Positions 1-10,344 of a stretch of DNA of 27,500 bases are shown one piece after another. The DNA lies in assembly GCA_016946835.1 (NCBI GenBank), contig JACVTC010000003.1, positions 1,087,501 to 1,115,000 of the forward strand, read 5' to 3'. Every line of letters begins with the position of its first letter. Position 1 is the first letter of the stretch. The translations under genes were made by a program, and so were the position numbers. The notes beneath the pieces are model-generated. The model was given only the letters and a program-made list of their open reading frames with translations. It had not been told where the DNA came from and did not search any database. The DNA is from Neocallimastix lanati (nom. inval.) (Eukaryota > Neocallimastigomycota > Neocallimastigomycetes > Neocallimastigales > Neocallimastigaceae).

Positions 1-178
1 AATATTTACTATGGTGAGTGGACACACAACTTCATTTATAAGGAAAAATATCATGAGAGGATGAAAATTGCCCTCATATAAATTCAGAAGGTAGTCACGG
101 TGTCGATCAAGAAACCTTATGTGTGTCAATCCTGAGTACTAATCATCAGGATTAAAACTGGAAAGACAGTGATGAATA
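1..178. other. Island of higher GC, possible degenerate coding fragment
   Basis: By hand count about 62 of the first 180 bases are G or C, against under a tenth in the DNA that follows. That contrast is typical of coding or formerly coding sequence in this window. On the minus strand a frame stays open from about position 137 to the left edge (about 45 codons, including DYLLNLYEGNFHPL). On the plus strand one frame reads NIYYGEWTHNFIYKEKYHE and another then reads EDENCPHINSEGSHGVDQET, joined only by a frameshift, and ends in stops. I recognise no family in either direction. It could be a broken gene, or the edge of an exon of a minus-strand gene outside the window. Confidence 0.3.
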
Positions 179-180
179 AT

Positions 181-376
181 TGTAATAGTAATACTAATAA
201 GTAATTATAATGAATAATAAATTATAAGTAATAATAATAAATGATAATAATAATGAATAATGAATAGTAAATAATAATAATAATAATAAATAATAATAAT
301 AATGAATAATGAATAATAAGTAATAATAATGAATACTAATAATGAATAATGAATAATAATAATTATAATAAATAAT
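181..376. repeat. Degenerate AAT-type simple repeat
   Basis: Interspersed AAT, AATG and AATAAT units, for example repeated TAATGAATAATGAATAATAA-like strings. No gene is visible. Confidence 0.8.
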
Positions 377-1060
377 AGTTAGTCGATTTATACATCAATA
401 TAAACTTTTCATAATGATTTTATGTATATATATATATTTTTATAAACCGATTCTAGTTATAAAATTTTTTTCCTTGGTAATTTCTAATTTGTTTTTGTAC
501 TATTCTTTTTGTTCTTTGTATCAACGTCATGAACGTCACTTTTTTTAAATTAAAATTTACATAATACTTTTAAAGTAATAATTATGATATATTTTTAATA
601 AATTAAAATATAAATATTTCTATTTTTATAAAAAAAATTTTTTATTATAAATATTAATTATTAATGGTTCACTTTTTTTTTTTTTTTTTTTCTTTTAAAG
701 CTAAGAAAATATTATAGGATTAAAAATATATATTTAATTATAAATTAGGATATGTAATGTATTATTAATATTTTAATATTTTAAAACATAATACATATAT
801 ATATATATATATTTTTACAAAACATATATATATGTATATATAAAAGCTTTTTTTATAAATTAAACTTTAAATAAAAAAATTTTAAAAAAATTGAAATTTG
901 GAACTATTTGATTCTTCAAATAAAATTATAAAATGACAAATTAATCAACAATAATAATAAAAAAAAAATTTATTTGATATTATAAAAAAATTGAAAGTAT
1001 ATATGGATATATATGAAACATCATTATTAAAACATTAGCAAACACAAGCCAATTTAATAA
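377..1060. other. AT-rich spacer, no gene seen
   Basis: Nearly pure A and T with short (TA)n runs near 428-437, 795-812 and 822-842 and a T run near 672-691. The only unusual local signal is a pair of ACGTCA hexamers at 524-529 and 533-538. No reading frame resembles a protein. Confidence 0.7.
524..538. promoter_or_regulatory. Tandem ACGTCA (CRE/ATF half-site-like) pair
   Basis: ACGTCA occurs at 524-529 and again at 533-538, nine bases apart, as aACGTCAtgaACGTCA. ACGTCA is the reverse complement of TGACGT, the half-site bound by bZIP factors of the ATF/CREB type. Two CpG-bearing hexamers this close are uncommon in such AT-rich DNA. No gene lies nearby, so function is only a possibility. A further single copy lies at 7550-7555. 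Confidence 0.2.
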
Positions 1061-1680
1061 GTAAATTAATAAATAATGAATAATAAAAATGAGTAAATAA
1101 TGTATTATAAAATAATATAAATTAATAATAAATAATAAATAATAACTAATAAATAAATAAATAATAAATATTAAATAATGAAAAGAGTATTTATTAATAA
1201 ATAATAAATAATAAAAAGAGTATTTATTAATAAATAAAAAGTAATAAATAATAAATAATAAATAATATATAATATATAATAAAAAGAGTATTTATTAATA
1301 AATAATAAATAATATATAATATATAATAAAAAGAGTATTTATTAATAAATAATAAATAATTGAATAATAATAAATAATAAATAATAAATAATAAATAATT
1401 ATAAATAATAAAAAGAGTATTTATTAATAAATAATAAATAATAAATAATTAATAATAAATAATAAATAATTAATAATAAATAATAAATAATAAATAAATA
1501 ATAAATAATAAATAATAAATAATAAATAATAAATAATAAATAATAAATAATAAATAATAAATAATAAATAATAAATAATAAATAAAATAATTAATAATAA
1601 ATAATAAAAAGAGTATTTATTAATAAATAATAATTAATGATAAATAATTAATAATAAATAATTAATAATAAATAATTATA
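1061..1680. repeat. AATAAAT-type array with six copies of a palindromic minisatellite core
   Basis: The background is (AATAAAT)n, purest at about 1490-1585. Embedded in it are six copies of AAAAGAG followed by TATTTATTAATAAATA, a perfect 16-bp palindrome. The AAAAGAG blocks start at 1181, 1214, 1282, 1329, 1411 and 1607, and the palindromes start at 1188, 1221, 1289, 1336, 1418 and 1614. Spacing is irregular (33 to 196 bp) because different numbers of AAT-like units lie between the copies. No coding potential. Confidence 0.9.
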
Positions 1681-2384
1681 TATAATAGAATATGTTAATG
1701 TTATTTAATTTTTAATAATATTAAAATATACTATTTTATATATACTTCATTATATTATTATTTAAAATTCATTATATTATTATTTAAAATTATATATGCA
1801 TATATATATTTTTATTTTAAATTAGGATTAAAGAGAAGGACAGTAGTAATAAATTTAAAAAACTTTAAATTTTTTGACAATAATAAAATCTAATTATTAA
1901 AAAAAAAATTTTTTTTTCAGGACTTTTTTTTTTTTTTTTAAAATAATAAATGAATATTTTTTTTCAACAATTTCTATTTATGGCTATTTTTTTTTTTACC
2001 TTTTTATTTGGCAATTAATTAAAAGTTAACATGTTTAGTTCGATCGAAATTTCTATATTAGAATAATAAAGGATGGATACTAAATCTAAAATAAAAATTA
2101 TTTTATAATTGTATTCCTATAATTATTAAATATATATATATATATATTTATATTTTTTTTTATGAAATGGATATAGCTTTAAAGTACTTCTTTTTTTTTT
2201 TTTATTATTTTTGTACTAATAGGATTTTAATCGTTTTATATTTTTATATATTTTTATATATACTTAAACATTTTTATTATTTTTGTAGTTTTAATGAAAT
2301 AAAAAATATTAAAACTTTTATATTAATTAATCTTTTAAAACGAATTAAACTTTAATAATAAAATCAGTAACAAAAAAAAAAAGT
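1681..2384. other. AT-rich spacer, no gene seen
   Basis: A/T sequence with T runs (around 1924-1939 and 2191-2202) and no credible frame. A 62-codon + strand frame at 2167-2355 is almost only F, Y, I, L, K and N, as expected of random AT-rich DNA. Confidence 0.7.
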
Positions 2385-2545
2385 CAATAATAAATAAATA
2401 AATAAATAAATAAATAAATTATAAATAAATAAATTATAAATAAATAAATAAATTATAAATAAATAAATTATAAATAAATAAATAAATTATAAATAAATAA
2501 ATTATAAATAAATAAATAAATTATAAATAAATAAATAATTAATTA
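2385..2545. repeat. (AAAT)n array with alternating 15/19-bp higher-order units
   Basis: After a plain (AAAT)n lead-in, units starting with TTATAAATAAATAAA alternate strictly between 15 bp and 19 bp: 2419-2433 (15), 2434-2452 (19), 2453-2467 (15), 2468-2486 (19), 2487-2501 (15), 2502-2520 (19), then a last partial unit from 2521. This is a 34-bp higher-order repeat present three times. Confidence 0.9.
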
Positions 2546-3625
2546 ATTAATGGTTTTTAATTAGATAAATAATAAATATATATAATAAAGTCAATAATAA
2601 TTAAAATAAAAAATTATAAAATAAAGTTAATTGAATATTTATTTTCGTAACAATACAATTAATCTATATTAATATTAATATTAAGATCAAACAAAAACAA
2701 AAAAACAAAAAAACAAAAACATACTTTTTGAGTTTTTATAGGTTTAAAAATTACTGATTTAATATTTAATTAATTATTGATTATTTTTGATATAGAATAT
2801 AATATATATATATATATTTTATGCTTTTTTTTTTTTTTTATTTATTTATTTTTTCATTTTATTATTTTATTATTTTATAGGATAAAATAGTTAATGACTA
2901 ATTTATTTAATATTTTATCAAGTTTGTTCAACAAAATATTTTTTAGCATTTTTATGTCATTGTTATTATTTGTATATACATGAATATTTATAATTACTAA
3001 ATTATTTATTTACATAGTTAACTTTGACTCCTAATAATATATATATATTTTTTTAATAATTTATACTCCTAATATTTTTTCTTTAATTATTTATAACTTT
3101 TAATAATACAAATCATAAAAATTATGAATAATGTGAATAATACAATATATAATAGTAATTATAATATACACATTACATACAATCATATTATTTAATAATC
3201 ATTAGTATTTTGTAATTAATAGTTTTTTGATTTTTATGATATTAATAATAATATAAATATTAAAAATTATAAAAATCAAATAATTACAAATAATATAAAT
3301 AATAATTAATATAAATTATAAATTTAATAAATTTAATAATTAATAAAATAATAATAGTATTATATTTAATAATGATAATATAATAATAATAAATTTATTA
3401 GTCATGAAAGTTGTATTAATATTAATACTATACATTATCATCATTACTATTATTCTATATAATTTAATTAATTATTAATACTTTTTGTAATTAAGCCGAA
3501 TGTATATTAAGCATTTATTATTTATAGGTATCATGAACCTATACTTTGACCATTTTATTATTTTGTCAATACCTAATATTTTTCATTTAATTTAAAACAA
3601 AATACAAATAATTAATTTTAACAAT
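2546..3625. other. AT-rich spacer with inverted repeats, no gene seen
   Basis: No coding frame. Inverted elements are present: TTTGATTTTTAT near 3228 pairs with ATAAAAATCAAA near 3270, GTATTAATATTAATAC at about 3413-3428 is a perfect palindrome, and AATAATAGTA near 3350 is answered by TACTATTATT near 3447. Similar CCTAATATTTTT strings occur near 3067 and 3571, outside this inverted cluster. Confidence 0.55.
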
Positions 3626-3782
3626 AACTAAATAGCTAAATAACTAAATAGCTAAATAACTAAATAGCTAAATAACTAAATAGCTAAATAAATAAATAGT
3701 AAATAAATAAATAAATAACCAAATAAATAAATAAATAACCAAATAAATAAATAAATAGTAAATAAATAAATAAATAACCAAA

Positions 3783-3813
<31 letters not shown>

Positions 3814-3815
3814 AA
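3626..3815. repeat. Compound minisatellite of AACTAAATAGCTAAAT and (AAAT)n
   Basis: About four tandem copies of the 16-mer AACTAAATAGCTAAAT are followed by blocks of (AAAT)n broken at regular intervals by AACC or AGT, such as ATAAATAACCAAATAAATAA. Non-coding. Confidence 0.85.
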
Positions 3816-4294
3816 ATGGTAGTACTAAAAAAACTATTTATTACAGTAATATTTATAAAAATTATATATAATAAAATTAAAAAAATAATTTATATAATAA
3901 AAAATATTAACCAATTATGTATTATAAAATTTAAATAACAATTTTTAATATACATATATATATTTTTTTTTATTTTAAGCTTTAAGAAATCTTTTATAAA
4001 TAATTATTCACTTTAAGCAATATAATTTGATATTAATAAAAGATTAAATATATCCTAATTTAATTATAGATTAACTATAATTAAGGAAGTTTTTTCATCT
4101 GACTTTACCTTTCATCAATTCATATATATAATATAATATTATATAATATATCACATGATTAGTTTATATAAATATACAATATAATAAGAAAATCAATATA
4201 ATGATAAATTTATGTTATTTGTACATTAAAAATTATAAATATTAAAGATTAATAATTAAACTTTTAAATTTTTATTATTTTACCGCATTCATAA

Positions 4295-4350
4295 TATAAA
4301 ATATTAAAATTTAATTTTTTAATTAAAAAATTAAAATTTAATATTTTATA
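4295..4350. repeat. 56-bp near-perfect palindrome
   Basis: Left arm 4295-4320 and right arm 4325-4350 are reverse complements at 25 of 26 positions, around the self-complementary centre AATT. The arms begin TATAAAATATT and end AATATTTTATA. It could extrude as a cruciform or be the relic of a small fold-back element. No flanking target duplication was recognised. Confidence 0.75.
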
Positions 4351-5019
4351 TACTTTATATAAGGTTTTAATACATTATTTCTTTAATCTATACAAAATTA
4401 TTTATAGGAAATAAGAAAAGTGTATAAAATGTTAATATTAACAATAATCATAAATTTCAAGTTAAAAAATATAGCAAAGGTATATTAGTAAATAATTCAT
4501 ACAAAAATAGTATTACCTAATATTAATAGTATTAATATTCATATAAAGAAAAATGTAGGGATTATGAAAAAAAATTTACCTTTAAAATAAAATAAAAAAA
4601 AAAACCTTTTTTTTTTTTTTAAAAAAGCTTTTTAAATTTCATTGGATTACTTTATATTAATATTTTAATTATATTAATTAAATATCTGGAAATTACATAT
4701 ATATAAAATAATATAATATTTTATAAATAAATAAAAAAGAATTGAAATTTATCAATTATATTATTAAATATATTTATATATAATTTAATACTTTTTATAT
4801 TATTATAGCCCAATTTTATTTAATATTAAATGAACATTGATTATATATTATATTATTTATTAATATAGTAAAGATAATAATAGTAATAATATATTAATAA
4901 TATAACTATTTATTTACCAATAAATAAATATACTTTATTTTTTTTCTATTTTATATATAATCCTTAAATAATCTGTATATTTTTTTTTTGATACATTTCA
5001 TTAGTATGTAATTTTATTT

Positions 5020-5021
<2 letters not shown>

Positions 5022-5055
<34 letters not shown>
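5022..5055. repeat. 34-base poly(T) tract
   Basis: An uninterrupted run of T. Long dA:dT tracts like this resist nucleosome wrapping in other eukaryotes, but no gene is nearby. Confidence 0.9.
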
Positions 5056-5056
<1 letters not shown>

Positions 5057-5649
5057 AAACAACCGAAAGTTTTAAACAAATAGAAGGAAAAAAAAATAAA
5101 GTAATGGATGCATTAATAAATTCATTAATTTTTTTTTTAATTATTATTTTTATTTTTATTTTTATTTTTTGCTTTACTTTTCTCTTTTGCTATAATAATT
5201 GATTAATAAATAAAGTTATTTTATTTCATTAATATTTATTTTTTATTTTATTATATTTTTGTTATTGATAAATGGATAAATTTTTTGATACATTTTTTTA
5301 TTTTTTTATTTTACTATTGATATTATTATTTTATACCAATGATAATTATTATATTTAAAATAAAATAGTCAGTTTATGAAGAATTTTTTTAATACTAATT
5401 CATAAAAGTATTTAAATGGATATCTACTATTATTTTGGTTTTGAATGGATATTTATTTTTATTAAAATATTTTAAATATTTTAAAGGACATTTAAATGGA
5501 TATTTATTGTAATTATTATTGTTAAAATTTGTAACATGGAAATAAAGTTCTAGACAATTGATTTAATTTTATTTTTAGGTATATTAAAAAATATTTTTTT
5601 GTTAAATTTCCATCAATGTTGGAATTATTTGTTTTATTCATATATGAAC

Positions 5650-5717
5650 TTTTTTTTTTTTTTGAATAATAATATAAAAGTAAATAAGTTTTTTTTTTGA
5701 ATAATAATATAAAAGTA
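5650..5717. repeat. 35-bp direct duplication with poly(T) lead
   Basis: GAATAATAATATAAAAGTA occurs at 5664-5682 and again at 5699-5717, each copy preceded by a T run (14 and 10 T). Confidence 0.85.
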
Positions 5718-5755
5718 TTTAATTTTTATAAATATAGTAATAAATGATACTAATA

Positions 5756-6176
5756 TTATTAATAATAAGCAATAAATAATAAATAATAAATAATAAATAA
5801 TAAATAATAAATAATAAATAATAAATAATAAATAATAAATAATAAATAATAAATAATAAATAATAAATAATAAATAATAAATAATAAATAATAAATAATA
5901 AATAATAAATAATAAATAATAAATAATAAATAATAAATAATAAATAATAAATAATAAATAATAAATAATAAATAATAAATAATAAATAATAAATAATAAA
6001 TAATAAATAATAAATAATAAATAATAAATAATAAATAATAAATAATAAATAATAAATAATAAATAATAAATAATAAATAATAAATAATAAATAATAAATA
6101 ATAAATAATAAATAATAAATAATAAATAATAAATAATAAATAATAAATAATAAATAATAAATAATAAATAAATAAT
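5756..6176. repeat. Long (AATAAAT)n heptamer array, about 57 copies
   Basis: From about 5771 to 6172 the sequence is an almost flawless 7-bp tandem repeat, AATAAAT, about 400 bp long. Because 3 x 7 = 21, it stays open in some frames: the minus strand reads a repeating FIIYYLL heptapeptide across 5719-6204, which is a by-product and not a gene. Every unit contains AATAAA on the + strand. Confidence 0.95.
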
Positions 6177-6727
6177 TGTAATAAATAATTATAAATCTTA
6201 ACAATATATTTTCAAAAGGTTTATAATATATTTTGACATCATAAATATGTAATATATTAATATATATAAATTGAAAATTTTTATTACTTCAGATAATTTG
6301 ATGGATGAGATTATCAATCTAAATTAAATATGAATTTTTTTTTTAAATAATATTTATATTAAAAAGTTATATTATATATATTATATATTATAAAATATCA
6401 TATTTTATATAATATATAATAATATAAACTATAATAATAAATGTTTTATTATTATACAATACCTTAAATAGTATTATTGAATTATGTTACTAGATCCAAT
6501 GGTACTTTATTTTGGTTAATGATATCAAAGTAATTATAGATAATAAATATTATAAATAATAAAAAAATAGATAAATTATTACAAAAGAATAAAAATAAAA
6601 AATAAAAAATGAATATTTATAATAAAGAAGAACAAATAAAAGGTTTAAAGTAATAAATAAAGTACAAGAAGGATGGAAAATGAATAAGTATAATAAAGAA
6701 AAAATATATTTAAGGTATTAGGTTATA
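6177..6727. other. AT-rich spacer with two adjacent hairpins, no gene seen
   Basis: No coding frame. An imperfect palindrome at about 6380-6421 is followed by a hairpin at 6430-6456 whose 12-bp arms (TATAATAATAAA and TTTATTATTATA) are perfect around a TGT loop. Confidence 0.6.
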
Positions 6728-7010
6728 AACAATAATACTAAATAATAATAAATAATAATAATAAACTAAATAATAATAAATAATAAAAAATAATAATAAT
6801 AATAAATAAATAATAAATAATTAATAATAATAATAAATAATAACAAATAATAACAAATAATAAATAATAAATAATAAATAATAAATAATAATAAATAATA
6901 ACAAATAATAATAAATAATAATAATAAATAATAATAAATAATAATAATAATAATAAATAATAAATAATAAATAATAAATAATAATAATAAATAATAATAA
7001 GTCATAATCA
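6728..7010. repeat. Degenerate AAT/AATAAAT array
   Basis: Mixed AAT, AATAAT and AATAACAAAT units. Overlapping minus-strand frames here encode only Y, L, F and I runs and are not genes. Confidence 0.85.
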
Positions 7011-9280
7011 AGTATCAAGTAGAAAAATAAATCATAAATCATATAATAAATAAATGAATAGTAAAAATAAAAAGATATAAAATAATAATTATAATACAGA
7101 ATATTAAAAGTATAGATAATAGTATACAATATACACTATACAGTATATAAATAAAAAATAATAATAAATAATAGTTAAAAGTCAAACTTAAATAAAATGT
7201 CCAAAAAAAATATATATATTTATGGTAAATTTTATACATTCAACAATTAACTTTATCAATATTTGACAGTATTAATTATGATTATTTATAGTATTTTTTT
7301 TTTTTTTTTTTGAATCATTATACCATCAAAAGTACCATTCTTTTCAATTTTCCTTTTGTGGATAAATTGCATTTTCAGCTTCATTTTTTTTTGAACAACA
7401 GTGAAAAAAAAAAATAACTAAAAAAGAATAATGGGTTGTTATATATTTATTTAGTATTTTTTATTTAGTAAGTTATCATAATGATAATATGAATTTTTTA
7501 TTATTAATAAGTTCACATCATTGTTAATAATATAAAAATCTACGCTTTTACGTCATATAATAGGATATAAAAAGTATAAGCTATAATAATAATAGTATAA
7601 TTTTTAATTTTAAATATTTAAGGATAATCTTTTTTTATAATTTATTAATTAGTTTTTATTATTTTATTTGTTTTTAATTTATTTTGTATTTATTTTGTGT
7701 TACTTTTAAAAAAATTTTTATTTTTACTTTCATTTCTATTTGTTAGATATTTCATATAAAACATAACCCTTACAAATTATTTTTATTATAAGTAACTATG
7801 GTATTCTGTTATTTTTTTTTTACTTTTTTTTTTTTGGATTATTCAAACATTTTTATTTATTTATTTATTTAAAAAATAATATATCTTATATAAAAAGTAT
7901 TATATACATTTATATTATAGAAAAAATATATATTTATATTATAAATATATATTTTTTCAAATAAATACTTTAAATTATATTAATAATATATTTTAAAAAA
8001 TACATTTAAAAACATAATAATTTTATTTCTATTATTTTATTACATTATATAATTTTTAATCTATTTATTTATATATTTCATATAATTTTCATTTTATTTT
8101 ATTTATTAGAATCAGAACAAATTTTTTTTTTATATATTAAAAAAAAAGAAATAAAATAAAAAAATTTATAAAATATATTTTAAATATATTAACAATATAA
8201 TAAAAATGTATTAAGATGGTATAAAATTTATTTTCTTTTTTTTAAGATGGTATTAAATTAATTCTTTGTATTTCATTATGTAACATGTAATATATTAGAA
8301 TTAAAATATTTCTATTCAATATATTTTAATATATTATATAAATTAAGTGTAATTTTTAATTTAATAAAATCTAGATGATTCATATATATAAATTTATATA
8401 TAATATTTTTTATTCCATTAAAATTTAATAAAGCAAGGGTTAATATGAAATTTTCGAATTTTTATATAATATACTTTTTATAAATCATGTAATATAATTC
8501 ATTATATAGTAATATATGTATTCAAATAATTAAATAAATTATAATAAATTATAATAAATTATATGAAATTATTATATATATAATATAATAATTTTATATT
8601 ATTTTATAATTAAAAATAACATAAATAATAAGATATATTAATCTAATTAAGTAACTTTATAAATCTTTTTATTATTAAATAAAATTACAATTCTATTGGT
8701 AATAAATAAAATATTTAATTGTAAATATAACCAATATATTATATGTAATTATATTATTATATTAATATATATTATTGATAAAATTATTAATATATTTAAT
8801 AGAAATTGTGTTTTTTTTTTTTTTTTTTAGATATATTCAAATAAATACTGTATTAAAATATTATACTGTTAAATGTAATATAATTAGGTTAAGAACAATA
8901 GAATGAATATAATAAATGTTATTAATAGTAATATATTTATTATAATAGAAAATTATATTTACATCTATTTAATAATTATTTAGAAAAAAAAAAGTAGAAA
9001 TGTATAATTAAAAAATATTCTTGTAGTTAAAAAAAAATATATTGTTAAATAGATAACAATAAATTATAAATATTTTATAATAAATTAAATTATATAATAC
9101 ATTACATTTTAATATATATATCAAAATTTAAAGAATAAAAGAAAAAAAAATTTATATATAAAATACTTTTTTTTCATTAAAAAAATTTTTTTTTTTCAAA
9201 TTCCTTTTTTTCCTTCGTTTATTTTTTTTTTTCTTTTTTGCTTTTCTATAATTTTTTAAATCGTTTTATTTTTTTTCGTG
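7011..9280. other. AT-rich spacer, no gene seen
   Basis: A small stretch of slightly richer composition lies at about 7315-7400 (minus strand includes KKNEAENAIYPQKEN before a stop). It is too short to call. The rest is A/T with (TA)n runs, T runs and the 7920-7958 palindrome. No RNA gene was recognised. Confidence 0.6.
7920..7958. repeat. 39-bp perfect palindrome
   Basis: Arms of 19 bp, GAAAAAATATATATTTATA at 7920-7938 and its exact reverse complement at 7940-7958, around a single central base. Confidence 0.85.
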
Positions 9281-9680
9281 ATATTATAAATTAAATATAG
9301 ATTTTAGAAAAAAAGATTTACGAAAAAATTTAAAATAGGAAGAAAAAAAAAAAATAAAAAAAAAAAAGAAGAAAAAAAATAATAATAAAAAAAAAAAACA
9401 TAAGTTAAAAAAAAAGAAAAATAAATAAAAATAAGCCAAAAAAAAAAAAAAAAAAAATAAAAATAAAAAATAAAAAATAAAAAATAACAAACCTCGAAAA
9501 ATAAACAACAATAGAAATTAATAAAACCTAAAAATTAATTGATAAAATTAAGGAAAATAAAAATAATATATAAACAGAAAAAAAAAAAAAAAAAAAAAAA
9601 AAAGAACCAAAAAAATATAAAAAAAATCAAATAAAAAAAAAGATATAATAAAATAAAGAATAGAATAATATAAAATTATA
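9281..9680. repeat. A-rich low-complexity block
   Basis: Long A runs (for example 9430-9446 and about 9570-9603) broken by single T or G bases. The minus-strand frame at 9284-9511 reads almost only F and L and is not a gene. Confidence 0.8.
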
Positions 9681-10344
9681 CTTTTGAAATAAAAGAATAA
9701 GGATAGGAATAATAATTGATTTTTGTTTTAATAACAATTAAAGGAAATACAGTAATTATTATTATAAATAATCCTTTTATATAAATTAAAAAGTTATAAT
9801 TTTACATAATTCAAATAAAAATTATTATTTTATAATTATATTAAATCATAATTTATCCATAAACAATTAATTATATCATAATAATATAATCTATTAATTT
9901 ATTTTACTACATCTTCAATTTATAAATTGTTAGAAATAATTGTTATATAATTAGTATAATCATAAAGGTCTTATATTTTATTAAATAAAAGATTAAATAT
10001 ATATTTATAATATTAAAATAAGAAAAAAATAGATTAAAAATGATATAGAAAGCATAAATAATAAATTAAAAAAAATAAATAAAAGTAAATACAAATAAAA
10101 TTAAATAATATAGTTAAAAATAAAATTAAAAAAGATAAAAATAAATATATCAATAATATAATAAATAAATAAATAAAAATTATTCGTAAAAAGTATAAAA
10201 CTAATATATTAAATATTAACAATTTATATCAGAATATTATTATTATAAAGTTAATAATTTTAAAAATTAATTGATATATAAATATTTTTAAACTAACAGA
10301 CAAAACAAAACAAAAAAAAAAATTATCAATTATAAAATATAAAA
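9681..10344. other. AT-rich region upstream of the Stealth gene
   Basis: No gene seen. It should hold the promoter and 5' leader of the gene starting at 10345. The last 35 bases are A-rich, and the ATG is preceded by AAAA, a context common for start codons in AT-rich eukaryotes. No TATA box can be singled out because TATA-like strings are everywhere. Confidence 0.5.

Larger units (their letters stand above)
3816..5640. other. AT-rich spacer with a large palindrome, no gene seen
   Basis: No coding sequence. Contains the 4295-4350 palindrome, a 34-base T run at 5022-5055, and three related AATGGATATTTATT-like strings (5414-5423 partial, 5444-5457, 5495-5508). Confidence 0.65.

Noticed and set aside
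1-78. MORN-repeat-like YYGEW on the plus strand
   Set aside because: Only one partial unit, no second repeat, and a stop soon after.
5719-6204. 161-codon minus-strand frame with a repeating heptapeptide
   Set aside because: It exists only because the heptamer array lacks stops in that frame; no non-repeat protein part.
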